Source: Chryseobacterium bernardetii
GTDB taxonomy: Bacteria; Bacteroidota; Bacteroidia; Flavobacteriales; Weeksellaceae
Assembly: GCF_003815975.1 (NCBI RefSeq)
Contig: NZ_CP033932.1
Coordinates: forward strand, 3,515,501-3,579,500
DNA: 64,000 nt
Direction of reading: 5' to 3'
Of the stretch, positions 48,209 to 56,786 are shown one piece after another. A program made the translations under genes and the position numbers. The stretch's first letter is position 1. Every line of letters starts with the position of its first letter. The notes beneath the pieces were generated by a model. It was given only the letters and a program-made list of their open reading frames with translations, did not search any database and was not told where the DNA came from.

Positions 48209-49615
48209 TTACCAGTTTTTATCAACCATAAAGATCATTTGTGTGATGGCAGCCGCCCCGAGAAGAAGTTCTCTTTTATTTACTTTATCAAAAGTATCCT
48301 GTTTAGAATGGTGATAGTCGAAATATCTTTGGGTGTCTACCACAAGCTCTGCTAAAGGAATATCGAGTTTTTTTAAAGGGGAAATATCCTGAATGGCTTC
48401 TGTTTGGTCGAAATCATAAACGCCATAAGGAAGAAAGTATTCTTTCCAAGGAGAGACTAGCCGTCTTCTCTGAGGAGACATATCCAAAGAAAATCCTCGT
48501 GGTGAATAACCGCCTGCATCTGTTCCTAAGGCGAAAATGTGTTTTTCATCCTTCTTTTTTACAAAAGCAGCATACATTTCACGGCCTTGTCCACCATTTT
48601 CACTGTTGGCATATAAAACAACCCTTATGGTATGGTTATTTTCATAACCGAGTGCTTTCAGTGTTCTTAAAACTTCAATACACTGTACAACTCCGGTTCC
48701 ATCATCAATGGCACCTTCACCAATATCCCATGAGTCAAGCTGAGCGCCTAAAACAATGACTTTAGAATCCTTATTGCCTTGAATTTCAGCAATAATATTA
48801 GGGTTTGTAGTACTGGCTTTTGATTCGGCAGACATGTTGATTTTAGCCGTAACTTTTTGCTTCTTCAGGGTCTTTTCCAATTCATCCGCTGATCTTACAC
48901 CGATGGATAGAGCCGGAATCTTAACTTTATCGTCCGGTTCGTAGTAAATCATTTTGGCATGCGGTGTATCGTCATTAGCTGTTGTTAATGATCTTATGAT
49001 TAAAGCTTTTGCACCTGTTTTGGCAATGACGGATGCTGAAATTAATTTTGATTTTGCAGTCTGTAAATAAGAATCACTGGTATTGATGATTTTTGGATCC
49101 AAAGGAACGTTCACGAAAACAATTTTGTCTTTTAACTGGCCTATGGACATGGCATTCAGTTCTGAAGTGGAATTAATTAAAACAATTTCACCTGTCAGGT
49201 CTTTTCCGCCTGTTCCTTCAGAGTTTCCGAAAGAAAGCATTCTGATGTTTTTCCAATCCCCATTTTCAATTTTGATCTGTAAAGACTCTTTTCCTCTGAT
49301 CCATACCGGAGCTTTAGCTTCCTGTCTCCAGATCATATTGATGCCTATTTCTCTGAACTTTTTTTCTGCCCATTCTACTGCTTTTGCATATCCGGCAGTA
49401 GCGCTGAAACGTGGGCCGATTCCTTTTGTAAGTTCTCCAAGATTTTCATAAGCCCTGCCGTTGGTCATGATCTCGTCTGAAATCTTTTTGAATTCATCGT
49501 GATAATTTAATTTTACAGGAATTGCAGCCCTGCCGGTAGGTTTTTTCTGGATTTTTTTTTGAGAAAATAAAAATCCACTCAAAAAGAGTGGAAGTATAAT
49601 GAATATTTTTTTCAT
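48209..49615 (-). CDS. Secreted M28 metallopeptidase, tandem copy 1
   Basis: A 468-residue protein, the first gene of the operon and the most divergent copy. The signal peptide (IFIILPLFLSGFLFSQ) is followed by a basic pro-region. The first ligand block is VLGAQLDSWDIGEGAIDDGTG, so the His of the HxD zinc motif (GGHLDSWD in the sisters) is Gln here. NSENG replaces NEENG, so the catalytic Glu pair is also altered. DAGG and DYHHSKQDTFDKVN are kept. These changes suggest lost or altered catalysis. It is the most interesting member of the trio. Confidence 0.9.
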   Translation of the reverse strand: MKKIFIILPLFLSGFLFSQKKIQKKPTGRAAIPVKLNYHDEFKKISDEIMTNGRAYENLGELTKGIGPRFSATAGYAKAVEWAEKKFREIGINMIWRQEAKAPVWIRGKESLQIKIENGDWKNIRMLSFGNSEGTGGKDLTGEIVLINSTSELNAMSIGQLKDKIVFVNVPLDPKIINTSDSYLQTAKSKLISASVIAKTGAKALIIRSLTTANDDTPHAKMIYYEPDDKVKIPALSIGVRSADELEKTLKKQKVTAKINMSAESKASTTNPNIIAEIQGNKDSKVIVLGAQLDSWDIGEGAIDDGTGVVQCIEVLRTLKALGYENNHTIRVVLYANSENGGQGREMYAAFVKKKDEKHIFALGTDAGGYSPRGFSLDMSPQRRRLVSPWKEYFLPYGVYDFDQTEAIQDISPLKKLDIPLAELVVDTQRYFDYHHSKQDTFDKVNKRELLLGAAAITQMIFMVDKNW

Positions 49616-49669
49616 TTTTTATTTACCTTTCTTTTCCAATGATAAAAGTAGGAAAAAAATAGGAATTTA

Positions 49670-50914
49670 TTAAGGTTTCATGTCGTACATTACCAGTGCT
49701 GTAATCAATTTTGGCTCAATGAATGTACATTTTGGCGGCATACTTAATTTTAAATCTGAAATTTTGATCATGTCATTAAAACTTACAGGGAAAATTCCGA
49801 AACCGGCTTTTCCTTCTCCGCTGTCTATTTTTTCTTTTAAAATATTGATCCCGTTAATATTGGAAGTTCCTTTTACATAAGAAATCAAATCTGAGCTATC
49901 CGGATCTTCTATTTTTAAAATACCTTTGAAAATATATTTATCCAATAAATGGTGATCCAGGTTGTCTAAAGACATTTCTTTAGAACGAAGATCGTGTTTT
50001 ACGTGAAGAGAATAGAACTTACCTTCCAGATACATTGAAATGTGGAATTTCTGGGAAGGGTAGTATGGTGTTTGTCCTTTTTCGTGAATTAAGAAATACT
50101 GTTCCAGTTCTTTCAGGAACTGCTCACTGGAAAGACCGCTCAGGTCATTCAGGATTCTGTTGTAATCGTGAATCTTGATGGACTGATTGGAAACGATGAA
50201 GCTGTATACAAAGTTATAAAGCTCTGTACCGTTATGCCTTTTGTTCTTATCCTTATGTTTTTTAGCATTTAATGCTGTAGAACCAATTCTGTGGTGTCCG
50301 TCTGCAATATAGAATGAATCGATCTGATCAATTACTTCCTTAAACTGCTGAAGCTTCAGACGATTGTCTATTCTCCATATTTTATGTCTGATTCCAATGC
50401 TGTCTACATGATTGAAGATGGGTACGTTCTTTTCCTCATGGTTCATCAGTAACTCAATTTTGGAATTGGCAGGGTAGGTAAGCAATACCGGTTCGGCCTG
50501 AAGATTTACTTTTTCAAGATAATGGGCCAGTTTTTCTTTTTTCTGGGGAATGGTACTTTCGTGCCTTTTGATTTTCCCATTCCAGAAATCTTCAATGCTG
50601 GCAAGACCTAAAAGGCCTCTGAAAATTTGTTTGTCAGGATATATTTGTTCATAAAGATAATATGCAGAATTATCCTGAACAAGTTTTTTTTCTTCCAGAA
50701 GTTCTTCAAATGTGGAACGGATCTTTCTCAGATTTCGGTCTACATCCTTAGATTTACTTACAACATAGGGTTTTATCATGTTGATGTAAGTATTTTCAAC
50801 TTGAGCTTTTTCTGCAATTTCTTCCTGGGTAAAATTATCCAGTGGATGGGTAGGGAAAGTATCCTCAAAATCTCTGTGAGGTCTTATTCCACGGAAAGGT
50901 TTAAAAACAGGCAT
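49670..50914 (-). CDS. DUF1015 protein in the serine-biosynthesis cluster
   Basis: A 414-residue cytoplasmic protein. It begins MPVFKPFRGIRPHRDFEDTF and contains FYIADGHHRIGSTAL, the conserved DGHHR motif of DUF1015. Its start codon lies 2 bases after the stop of serA, and serC is just upstream. This order serC-serA-DUF1015 is common in Bacteroidota, so the protein is probably linked to serine synthesis. No SerB-type phosphatase is in the window. Whether DUF1015 supplies a missing step or a regulatory role is unproven. Confidence 0.9.
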   Translation of the reverse strand: MPVFKPFRGIRPHRDFEDTFPTHPLDNFTQEEIAEKAQVENTYINMIKPYVVSKSKDVDRNLRKIRSTFEELLEEKKLVQDNSAYYLYEQIYPDKQIFRGLLGLASIEDFWNGKIKRHESTIPQKKEKLAHYLEKVNLQAEPVLLTYPANSKIELLMNHEEKNVPIFNHVDSIGIRHKIWRIDNRLKLQQFKEVIDQIDSFYIADGHHRIGSTALNAKKHKDKNKRHNGTELYNFVYSFIVSNQSIKIHDYNRILNDLSGLSSEQFLKELEQYFLIHEKGQTPYYPSQKFHISMYLEGKFYSLHVKHDLRSKEMSLDNLDHHLLDKYIFKGILKIEDPDSSDLISYVKGTSNINGINILKEKIDSGEGKAGFGIFPVSFNDMIKISDLKLSMPPKCTFIEPKLITALVMYDMKP

Positions 50915-50916
50915 AT

Positions 50917-51882
50917 TTATCTTATAGTTTCTTTTTGTAGCTTAATAATTTGTTCTGCAAGTTCGACACCGATTTTTTCTTGCGCATCTACCGTATTCCC
51001 GCCTACATGAGGAGAAAGTGATAGTGCAGGATTCATCAGTAGTGGAAGTTCAGGATTGGGTTCGTTTTCAAAAACGTCCAATGCAGCTCCTGCCACTTTT
51101 CCTGATTCAATAAAATCAATCAGCGCCACTTCATTGATCACGCCGCCTCTTGCAGTATTTACAATATAAACTCCGTCTTTCATTTTTTCAAATTGCGGGG
51201 TGTCTATAATGTATTCATTCGTTTTCGGAGTATTGATGCTGATGAAGTCTGATTCTTTAAGGAAGGCATCCATATCATTGGTGGAAGTGATTTCAAAGTT
51301 CACAGATTGTCCGTCAAAGAAATTCAGTGTAAGAACTTCTGTTTTCGGGCTTCTTGTAAGAACCTGTATCTTCATTCCTAAGGCAATTCCTATTTTCACG
51401 ACTTCCTGGCCAATACTTCCAAAGCCGATTACTCCTAATGTTTTTCCTGAAAGTTCATAAGCATTGCTGAATGACTTTTTCATGGCATTGAAATGGGTTT
51501 CTCCTTCCAAAGGCATCAGTCTGTTTGATTCGTGAAGGAATCTGGCTAATGCAATGAAGTGTCCGAAAACCAGTTCTGCAACAGATTTTGAAGATGCTGT
51601 AGGAGTGTTGATGATCTTAATCCCCTTGTTTTTGGCATATTCAACATCAATATTGTCCATTCCGATCCCGCCGCGGCCTATGATTCTAAGTCCCGGGCAT
51701 GCATCAATCAGGTCCTGTCTTACTTTTGTTGCACTCCTTACAAGAAGAACATCTACGTTATTATCGTTGATAAAGTTAATAACGTGATCCTGGGCCACTC
51801 TATTGTCCAGAATTTCAATTCCGGCGTTTTTTAAAGCCTGTTCTCCTGCTTTTGAGATTCCATCGTTTGCTAAAACTTTCAT
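50917..51882 (-). CDS. serA: D-3-phosphoglycerate dehydrogenase (short type)
   Basis: A 321-residue NAD-dependent 2-hydroxyacid dehydrogenase. The Rossmann motif is GVIGFGSIGQEV. Catalytic residues are visible as Arg in NTARGGVINE, Glu in VFENEPNP and His in LSPHVGGNT. It lacks the C-terminal ACT domain, so feedback inhibition by serine through ACT is not expected. Assigned as SerA because it sits between serC and DUF1015; on sequence alone it is a generic D-2-hydroxyacid dehydrogenase. It oxidises 3-phosphoglycerate at the start of serine synthesis. Confidence 0.9.
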   Translation of the reverse strand: MKVLANDGISKAGEQALKNAGIEILDNRVAQDHVINFINDNNVDVLLVRSATKVRQDLIDACPGLRIIGRGGIGMDNIDVEYAKNKGIKIINTPTASSKSVAELVFGHFIALARFLHESNRLMPLEGETHFNAMKKSFSNAYELSGKTLGVIGFGSIGQEVVKIGIALGMKIQVLTRSPKTEVLTLNFFDGQSVNFEITSTNDMDAFLKESDFISINTPKTNEYIIDTPQFEKMKDGVYIVNTARGGVINEVALIDFIESGKVAGAALDVFENEPNPELPLLMNPALSLSPHVGGNTVDAQEKIGVELAEQIIKLQKETIR

Positions 51883-51906
51883 GTGTTATTTTTATTATAG
51901 ATGTTG

Positions 51907-51962
51907 GATCTTAGATATCAGAAACCAGACTTTTGGGGATCTGCTGCCTGATATCTCCGATC
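51907..51962. repeat. Interrupted palindrome between serC and serA
   Basis: AGATATCAG (51913-51921) pairs with CTGATATCT (51948-51956), and flanking GATC (51907-51910) pairs with GATC (51959-51962). The plus strand continues in T-rich sequence. It resembles intergenic palindromic repeats of Chryseobacterium; it may reduce serA expression relative to serC or stabilise mRNA. Confidence 0.5.
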
Positions 51963-51997
51963 TTTTATCTTTTTATTTTTCGGTCGCCTAATATAAG

Positions 51998-53062
51998 CTA
52001 TTTTATCGACTTCATTACATCTACCAATACCTGTACACTTTCAATAGGTAAGGCATTGTATAAGCTGGCTCTGTAACCTCCAAGGCTTCTGTGGCCGTTA
52101 AGTCCGCTGATTCCTGCAGCTTTCCATGCATTATCAAACTCTTCTTTTTTGCTTTCATCTGTAATTTTGAAAGAAACATTCATTAACGAACGGTCTTCTT
52201 TCACGCAGAATGTTTCAAATAACGGATTGCTGTCAATTTCATCGTATAAAAGCTTAGCCTTAGCTTCGTTTCTTTGTTCCGCCGCGGCAATACCACCGTT
52301 GTTTTCAAGGTGTTGTAATGTTAACAGAGAGGCATAAATAGGGAACACCGGAGGAGTATTGTACATAGATTCTTTAGAAATATGCTGAGAGTAATCAAGC
52401 ATAGACAGCATATTTTCTCTTCCTGTTTTTCCAAGGATTTCTTTTTTGATTACCACTAAAGTAACTCCTGCAGGCCCCATATTTTTCTGAGCTCCGGCAT
52501 AGATTAAATCAAATTTTGAAAAATCCAGCTGTCTTGAAAAAATATCAGAACTCATATCACATACCATCAGCGTATCCACTTCAGGGAAGGCTTTCATCTG
52601 GGTTCCGTAAATAGTATTGTTGGAAGTACAGTGGAAATAATCGTATTCCGAACCTACTGTATAATTTTTAGGAATAAAAGAATAGTTTTCTTCTTTTGAA
52701 GATCCTACTACATCTACAGTCCCGAGTTTTTTTGCTTCTTTAATAGCTCCTGCTGCCCAGGTACCTGTATCCAGATAAGCCGCTTTTCCTCCTACTTTCA
52801 TCAGGTTGTAAGGCACCATGGCAAACTGCATGCTTGCCCCGCTTCCTAAATAAAGTACCTCATAATCATCACCAAGGTTCATCAGCCTTTTTACAATTGC
52901 ACGGGCTTCGTCCATTACAGCAACGAAATCCTTACTTCTGTGCGAAATTTCAAGAAGAGATAATCCAATCCCATTAAAGTCTAAGATTGCCTGTGCTGAT
53001 TTTTCAAATACCTCTTGTGGTAAAATACATGGCCCTGCGCTGAAGTTGTGCTTTTTGTTCAT
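51998..53062 (-). CDS. serC: Phosphoserine aminotransferase
   Basis: A 354-residue fold-type I PLP enzyme that transaminates 3-phosphohydroxypyruvate. It begins KKHNFSAGPCILPQEVF. The PLP lysine is Lys193 in YAGAQKNMGPAG. The terminal GLNGHRSLGGYRASLYNA segment is diagnostic of SerC. First gene of the serC-serA-DUF1015 group. A short hairpin (53082-53090/53095-53103) lies in its 5' region. Confidence 0.96.
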   Translation of the reverse strand: MNKKHNFSAGPCILPQEVFEKSAQAILDFNGIGLSLLEISHRSKDFVAVMDEARAIVKRLMNLGDDYEVLYLGSGASMQFAMVPYNLMKVGGKAAYLDTGTWAAGAIKEAKKLGTVDVVGSSKEENYSFIPKNYTVGSEYDYFHCTSNNTIYGTQMKAFPEVDTLMVCDMSSDIFSRQLDFSKFDLIYAGAQKNMGPAGVTLVVIKKEILGKTGRENMLSMLDYSQHISKESMYNTPPVFPIYASLLTLQHLENNGGIAAAEQRNEAKAKLLYDEIDSNPLFETFCVKEDRSLMNVSFKITDESKKEEFDNAWKAAGISGLNGHRSLGGYRASLYNALPIESVQVLVDVMKSIK

Positions 53063-53081
53063 ATTTTTATTTTTTGGTTAT

Positions 53082-53103
53082 CTAAAGAACTGAAGTTCTT
53101 TAG
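53082..53103 (-). promoter_or_regulatory. Hairpin in the serC 5' region
   Basis: CTAAAGAAC (53082-53090) pairs with GTTCTTTAG (53095-53103) around a TGAA loop, 20 bases before the serC ATG. It may influence serC expression; no riboswitch class is recognised. Confidence 0.45.
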
Positions 53104-53139
53104 TTCATTTTTTGTTTGTTGAGTTTTGGTTAAAAAAAG

Positions 53140-53162
53140 CCGCCTCACAGATAATGAGACGG
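53140..53162 (-). terminator. Ferredoxin gene terminator
   Basis: CCGCCTCA (53140-53147) pairs with TGAGACGG (53155-53162) with one mismatch. On the minus strand the stem is followed by CTTTTTTT. Confidence 0.8.
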
Positions 53163-53168
53163 AATTTT

Positions 53169-53519
53169 TTATTCGCCGTGTAGGAACGCTTTTTTATTAA
53201 GAAGAGCCTCTTCAGATTCTACATGATCTTCATCTGGTACGCAGCAGTCTACCGGACATACTGCAGCACATTGTGGCTCTTCGTGGAATCCTTTACATTC
53301 TGTACATTTATCAGTAACAATGAAATAAACATCATCACTTACAGGTTCCTGGGCTGCATTGGCATCCACAGTAAGTCCTGACGGTAATGTAACAGTTCCT
53401 TGAAGACTTGTACCATCAGAAGCTTTCCAATCTACAGCTCCTTCATATATTGCATTGTTTGGACATTCCGGTTCACAAGCCCCACAGTTAATGCATTCAT
53501 CAGTTATTTTAATAGCCAT
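53169..53519 (-). CDS. 4Fe-4S dicluster ferredoxin
   Basis: A 116-residue ferredoxin with two cluster-binding sets. The first is Cys9, Cys12, Cys15 and Cys19 (CINCGACEPECP). The second starts CTECKGFHEEPQCAAVCPVDC. An insertion of about 45 residues between the sets (VDWKASDGTSLQGTVTLP) is unusual compared with minimal 8Fe ferredoxins but occurs in this group as I recall. It probably delivers electrons to an unidentified reductase. It is divergent from the acyl-CoA reductase gene and has its own promoter and terminator. Confidence 0.92.
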   Translation of the reverse strand: MAIKITDECINCGACEPECPNNAIYEGAVDWKASDGTSLQGTVTLPSGLTVDANAAQEPVSDDVYFIVTDKCTECKGFHEEPQCAAVCPVDCCVPDEDHVESEEALLNKKAFLHGE

Positions 53520-53532
53520 CGCTAATTTTTTT

Positions 53533-53550
53533 TAAATTTGCACAAAATTA
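53533..53550. promoter_or_regulatory. Overlapping divergent promoters of ferredoxin and acyl-CoA reductase
   Basis: On the plus strand TAAATTTG lies at 53533-53540. On the minus strand TAATTTTG lies at 53543-53550, 23 bases from the ferredoxin ATG. The two boxes are only 2 bases apart, so the promoters may compete. Confidence 0.5.
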
Positions 53551-53578
53551 CAAAATATTCCCCAATTTTAAAGTAATT

Positions 53579-54613
53579 ATGAATACCGAAAATCAAGTTT
53601 TAGGACTTATTAAATTAAGTGATTATATAAAAGCGTTTTTAGCGAAGAAACCGGAAGATCACAATGAAGATGATGTAAATATTGAATTATTATTAAAAAA
53701 ATCTGAAATAGAAAACCCATGGTTTACTGTTGATAATCAGAAATTTGCTTTGAAACAGTGGGCAGACCTTCTTACTGAAGAAAATATTAAAAACTGGCTT
53801 AAAAATTATTCAATCTCCAAAATTTCAAAGAGAGTAGGATTGATTTTAGCTGGAAATATTCCTTTGGTAGGGTTCCATGATGTGATTTCTGTGGTGCTAA
53901 GTAATCATATTCCAGTAATCAAATTGTCTTCTAAGGATAAATATCTGATTCCGTTTTTGTTAAAAAAATGGAAAGAGTTTTCCGGCGATCAGATTCAATT
54001 TGAATTTGTAGAGAAATTGGAGAATTTTGATGCAGTTATTGCTACCGGAAGTAATAATACGGCAAGATATCTTGAGTATTATTTTAAAAACCATTTAAGC
54101 ATTATCCGTAAAAACAGAACTTCTGTTGCTGTTTTAAAAGGAGATGAGACAGATGAGGAGCTGCAGCTTTTAGCCAATGATATTTTCCAATACTTTGGTT
54201 TAGGATGCAGAAATGTAACGAGGATATTTATTCCTCAGGATTTTGTGATCGACAGGCTGTTTGAGAACTTCTTAGGATTCCAGGATATTATCAATCATAA
54301 TAAATACGCGAATAATTATGATTATAACAGAGCTGTTTATCTTCTGAACCAGGAAAAATTCTGGGATAATAATTTTGTGATGCTGAAAGAAGATGACAAA
54401 TTGTTCAGTCCGCTTTCTGTGATTAATTTTAGTCGTTACAAATCATTGGATGAGGTGAAAAGTTTTATTGCTGAAAATGAAGAAAATATTCAGTGCGTAG
54501 TAGCTAAGACAGATTTGGGGTTAAACTCAATTTCTCTTGGTGAAGCGCAAAATCCGGGACTTGACACCTATGCGGATAATGTAGATACAATGAAATTTTT
54601 AGAACTGGTCTGA
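53579..54613 (+). CDS. LuxC-family acyl-CoA reductase
   Basis: A 344-residue protein resembling the LuxC acyl-CoA reductases: VGLILAGNIPLVGFHDVISVVLSNH, FDAVIATGSNNTARYLEYYF, and the catalytic-cysteine region YFGLGCRNVTRIFIP. It would reduce an activated fatty acid to the aldehyde using NADPH. The other lux genes are absent, so luminescence is not implied. A conserved location opposite ferredoxin and near serC is seen in Bacteroidota, but the physiological product is unknown. Confidence 0.88.
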   Translation: MNTENQVLGLIKLSDYIKAFLAKKPEDHNEDDVNIELLLKKSEIENPWFTVDNQKFALKQWADLLTEENIKNWLKNYSISKISKRVGLILAGNIPLVGFHDVISVVLSNHIPVIKLSSKDKYLIPFLLKKWKEFSGDQIQFEFVEKLENFDAVIATGSNNTARYLEYYFKNHLSIIRKNRTSVAVLKGDETDEELQLLANDIFQYFGLGCRNVTRIFIPQDFVIDRLFENFLGFQDIINHNKYANNYDYNRAVYLLNQEKFWDNNFVMLKEDDKLFSPLSVINFSRYKSLDEVKSFIAENEENIQCVVAKTDLGLNSISLGEAQNPGLDTYADNVDTMKFLELV

Positions 54614-54663
54614 TTTTCGTATCTTCCATCACTTATTTCACCAAATAATAAAAAACGGATAAT

Positions 54664-55110
54664 ATGAAAAAGTTATTTTTAGGTCTGGCAGTTGTTGGCA
54701 CGCAGCTGATATTTGCTCAGAAAGTTGTGGGACTGAAGGTAGAGGATGGCCAAAAGAAAGAGCAGCCGGCTACTATAAGTAAGGATAAGGTCAATCTTTA
54801 TAATGAAAATTTCCAGAAATTTTTCACAGCTTTGCAGGCTTCAGATTATAAAGCAGTAAACGAAGTACTTTCTGATAAAGTAAAAGAAATTGTTACTGAA
54901 GATGTTCTTAAAAAAGTAAAGGAAGGTATTGATACCAATAAAAAGCTGGATATCTTAAAAGTAGGGTATTATGTAACGATGGATGGCATTAGTCATCCTA
55001 ATATTAAATACAAATATGCCGGAGATTCTTCATCGAAAGAAGTGATAAGTGCCGTATTTGATGATGATGGAAAGCTTCTTGGAGTATTGCCTGCTAAAAA
55101 AGGGAAATAA
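54664..55110 (+). CDS. Small exported protein
   Basis: A 148-residue protein with a signal peptide (LFLGLAVVGTQLIFAQ). The mature part reads as a helical domain (LYNENFQKFFTALQASDYKAVNEVLSDKVKEIV) followed by beta strands (LKVGYYVTMDGISHPNIKYKY, then ISAVFDDDGKLLGVL), similar in layout to DUF3887/NTF2-like domains. No catalytic motif was seen. It lies 29 bases upstream of the Bax-inhibitor-like gene, so it is probably co-transcribed. Confidence 0.75.
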   Translation: MKKLFLGLAVVGTQLIFAQKVVGLKVEDGQKKEQPATISKDKVNLYNENFQKFFTALQASDYKAVNEVLSDKVKEIVTEDVLKKVKEGIDTNKKLDILKVGYYVTMDGISHPNIKYKYAGDSSSKEVISAVFDDDGKLLGVLPAKKGK

Positions 55111-55139
55111 ATTTCGATTAAACAAAAAAAATATTAACT

Positions 55140-55826
55140 ATGATGACAGATGTTTTAGTCGCTCATTCTTCGGAAGTGGAGAAAGCGAATTTTTACAAGA
55201 AGACGTATTTGCATGTGGCTTTATCAATTCTTGCTTTTATTGGAGTGGAGACTATTTTGCAGAAGATTGTCCCCCCTGAGCTTATTGCGATGATGTTTCA
55301 GGGAAGATTTACCTGGTTATTAATCATCGGGGTTTTCTGGCTGGCCTCTATCTTAGCTTCTAAATGGTCGCTTTCACAAAGTCAGTCTACCCAGTATCTT
55401 GGCTTGGGATTTTATGTTGTATTGGAGGCTGTTATTTTTCTTCCATTACTTTATATAGCTAGTAATATTGCGGGTGCTAATATTATCTTCCAGGCAGCTA
55501 CTTTAACGGTTGCTATGTTTGCAGGTATTTCAGCAGTTGCTTTTACTTCCAAAAGAGATTTTTCTTTTTTAAGAAATATCATTATTATCGGAGGTTTTAT
55601 TTCCATCGGTTTAATCATTGGCGGAATGGTCTTTGGCTTTAACCTTGGACTATGGTTCTCTGTAGGGATGGTTATCCTTGCTTCTGCAACCATTTTATAT
55701 CAGACAAGTAAGCTGAAGGATTCTTATGCTACCAATCAGTATGTAGGAGCGGCATTACAGCTTTTTGCTTCTATTATGCTTTTATTCTGGTATATACTGA
55801 ATATTCTGATGAGCAGAAGAAACTAA
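55140..55826 (+). CDS. Bax inhibitor-1/YccA family membrane protein
   Basis: A 228-residue protein with seven hydrophobic segments. The family-like segments QAATLTVAMFAGISAVAFTSKRDFSFL and IGGMVFGFNLGLWFSVGMVILASATILYQTSKL are clear, the latter containing the conserved region before the last helix. Bacterial members (YccA, YetJ) act as ion channels or protease-interacting proteins in the inner membrane. The operon ends in two tandem hairpins. Confidence 0.92.
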   Translation: MMTDVLVAHSSEVEKANFYKKTYLHVALSILAFIGVETILQKIVPPELIAMMFQGRFTWLLIIGVFWLASILASKWSLSQSQSTQYLGLGFYVVLEAVIFLPLLYIASNIAGANIIFQAATLTVAMFAGISAVAFTSKRDFSFLRNIIIIGGFISIGLIIGGMVFGFNLGLWFSVGMVILASATILYQTSKLKDSYATNQYVGAALQLFASIMLLFWYILNILMSRRN

Positions 55827-55849
55827 CAGATAGATATCTTTTATAATAG

Positions 55850-55924
55850 TCCCGGTGATACTTTCATCGGGATTTTTTTTAGAAGTATAAGCCCAAAAAA
55901 TCCTGATGACATTTCATCGGGATT
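55850..55924 (+). terminator. Two tandem terminator hairpins
   Basis: Hairpin 1: 55850-55858/55864-55872, then T8. Hairpin 2: 55899-55909/55914-55924, then TT. Both share the CATCGGGATT right arm, so the second looks like a duplicate of the first. Confidence 0.85.
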
Positions 55925-56106
55925 TTAATTGGATATTCTTTAATCATTCAATGCTGAATATCGCTTCAGTAAGACTAGGTAATCTTTGAAGTTTTTATTT
56001 TCAGATAAAAATAGGGTACAGGTTAAAGAATAGGGAAGTGTAGTGCTGAGGAAAAACCTCATTTTTTTTCTTTTGTGTTTTTTTGTAGAATATTAAATGA
56101 TAAAAA

Positions 56107-56355
56107 CTACTTGTCAATAGATCCTAAAACCTTTTGAGCAAAAGAATTCAGGGCATCTTTTTCGCTCATTCCGTTCTGTACGTTAGCGTGAACTTCCAAA
56201 GCTCCGCAAATGTTGGTAATAAGCTCTCCGGCAACATTTAAATCCTCTTCACTTGTTCCTCTGAATTCGCAGAAACTTTCAAGGACTTCTAATGTTTTTT
56301 CCAGGTTCTCAGGGGTCTGATTTTGATAGAATTGTCTGATTACGGGTAATTTCAT
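56107..56355 (-). CDS. DUF6952 family protein
   Basis: An 82-residue helical cytoplasmic protein (MKLPVIRQFYQNQTPENLEKTLEVLESF, ending KVLGSIDK). Its start codon shares a base with the stop codon of the thioredoxin gene, so it is translationally coupled to it. It lies third in the peroxiredoxin-thioredoxin operon, which points to a role in the same peroxide-reducing system. No catalytic cysteine pair is present. Function is unknown. Confidence 0.82.
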   Translation of the reverse strand: MKLPVIRQFYQNQTPENLEKTLEVLESFCEFRGTSEEDLNVAGELITNICGALEVHANVQNGMSEKDALNSFAQKVLGSIDK

Positions 56356-56663
56356 TATGCTAATTCATTAAAAAGGTTAATTAAACTTTCTGCCTGGTTA
56401 GACTGAACCTGATTTACCAGTTCACCATTTTTAAAGATAGCGAATGTAGGTAAGTTGTCTACCTTTGCTAATTTTCTGCTTTCAGGAAGTTTTTCAGCAT
56501 CTACATATAAGAAAGGAATAGATTCGTTCTCAGATGCTAATTTTTTAAATTTCGGCTTCATGATTCTGCAGTTTCCGCACCATGTGGCACCGTACTGAAC
56601 AACTACTTTTTCGTTGTCGTTTACTATATTCTGTAATGTATCTTCGGTTAATTCTGTGTACAT
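56355..56663 (-). CDS. Thioredoxin-family protein
   Basis: A 102-residue thioredoxin with the active site WCGNC (Cys29 and Cys32), a variant of the usual WCGPC that should shift its redox potential. The cis-proline is present in VDNLPTFAIF. Second gene after the peroxiredoxin, from which a long inverted repeat separates it; it probably serves as the reductant of that enzyme. Confidence 0.92.
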   Translation of the reverse strand: MYTELTEDTLQNIVNDNEKVVVQYGATWCGNCRIMKPKFKKLASENESIPFLYVDAEKLPESRKLAKVDNLPTFAIFKNGELVNQVQSNQAESLINLFNELA

Positions 56664-56688
56664 AAGTTTATTTTTTTAAAAAATAAAC

Positions 56689-56766
56689 AATGTAACAATC
56701 TAAAAATTTACCAATCTAACAATTCAAAAAACTTTTAAAATTGTTATACTGTTAGATTGTTACATT
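56689..56766. repeat. Long nested inverted repeat between peroxiredoxin and thioredoxin genes
   Basis: Outer arms of 15 bp (56689-56703 and 56752-56766) are perfectly complementary. Inside, further AACAATT/AATTGTT pairing and CAATCTAA-like units make a long imperfect hairpin. It may tune the ratio of the two proteins or be a transposable palindrome. Confidence 0.6.
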
Positions 56767-56786
56767 GCTATATTAAAATTAAGATA

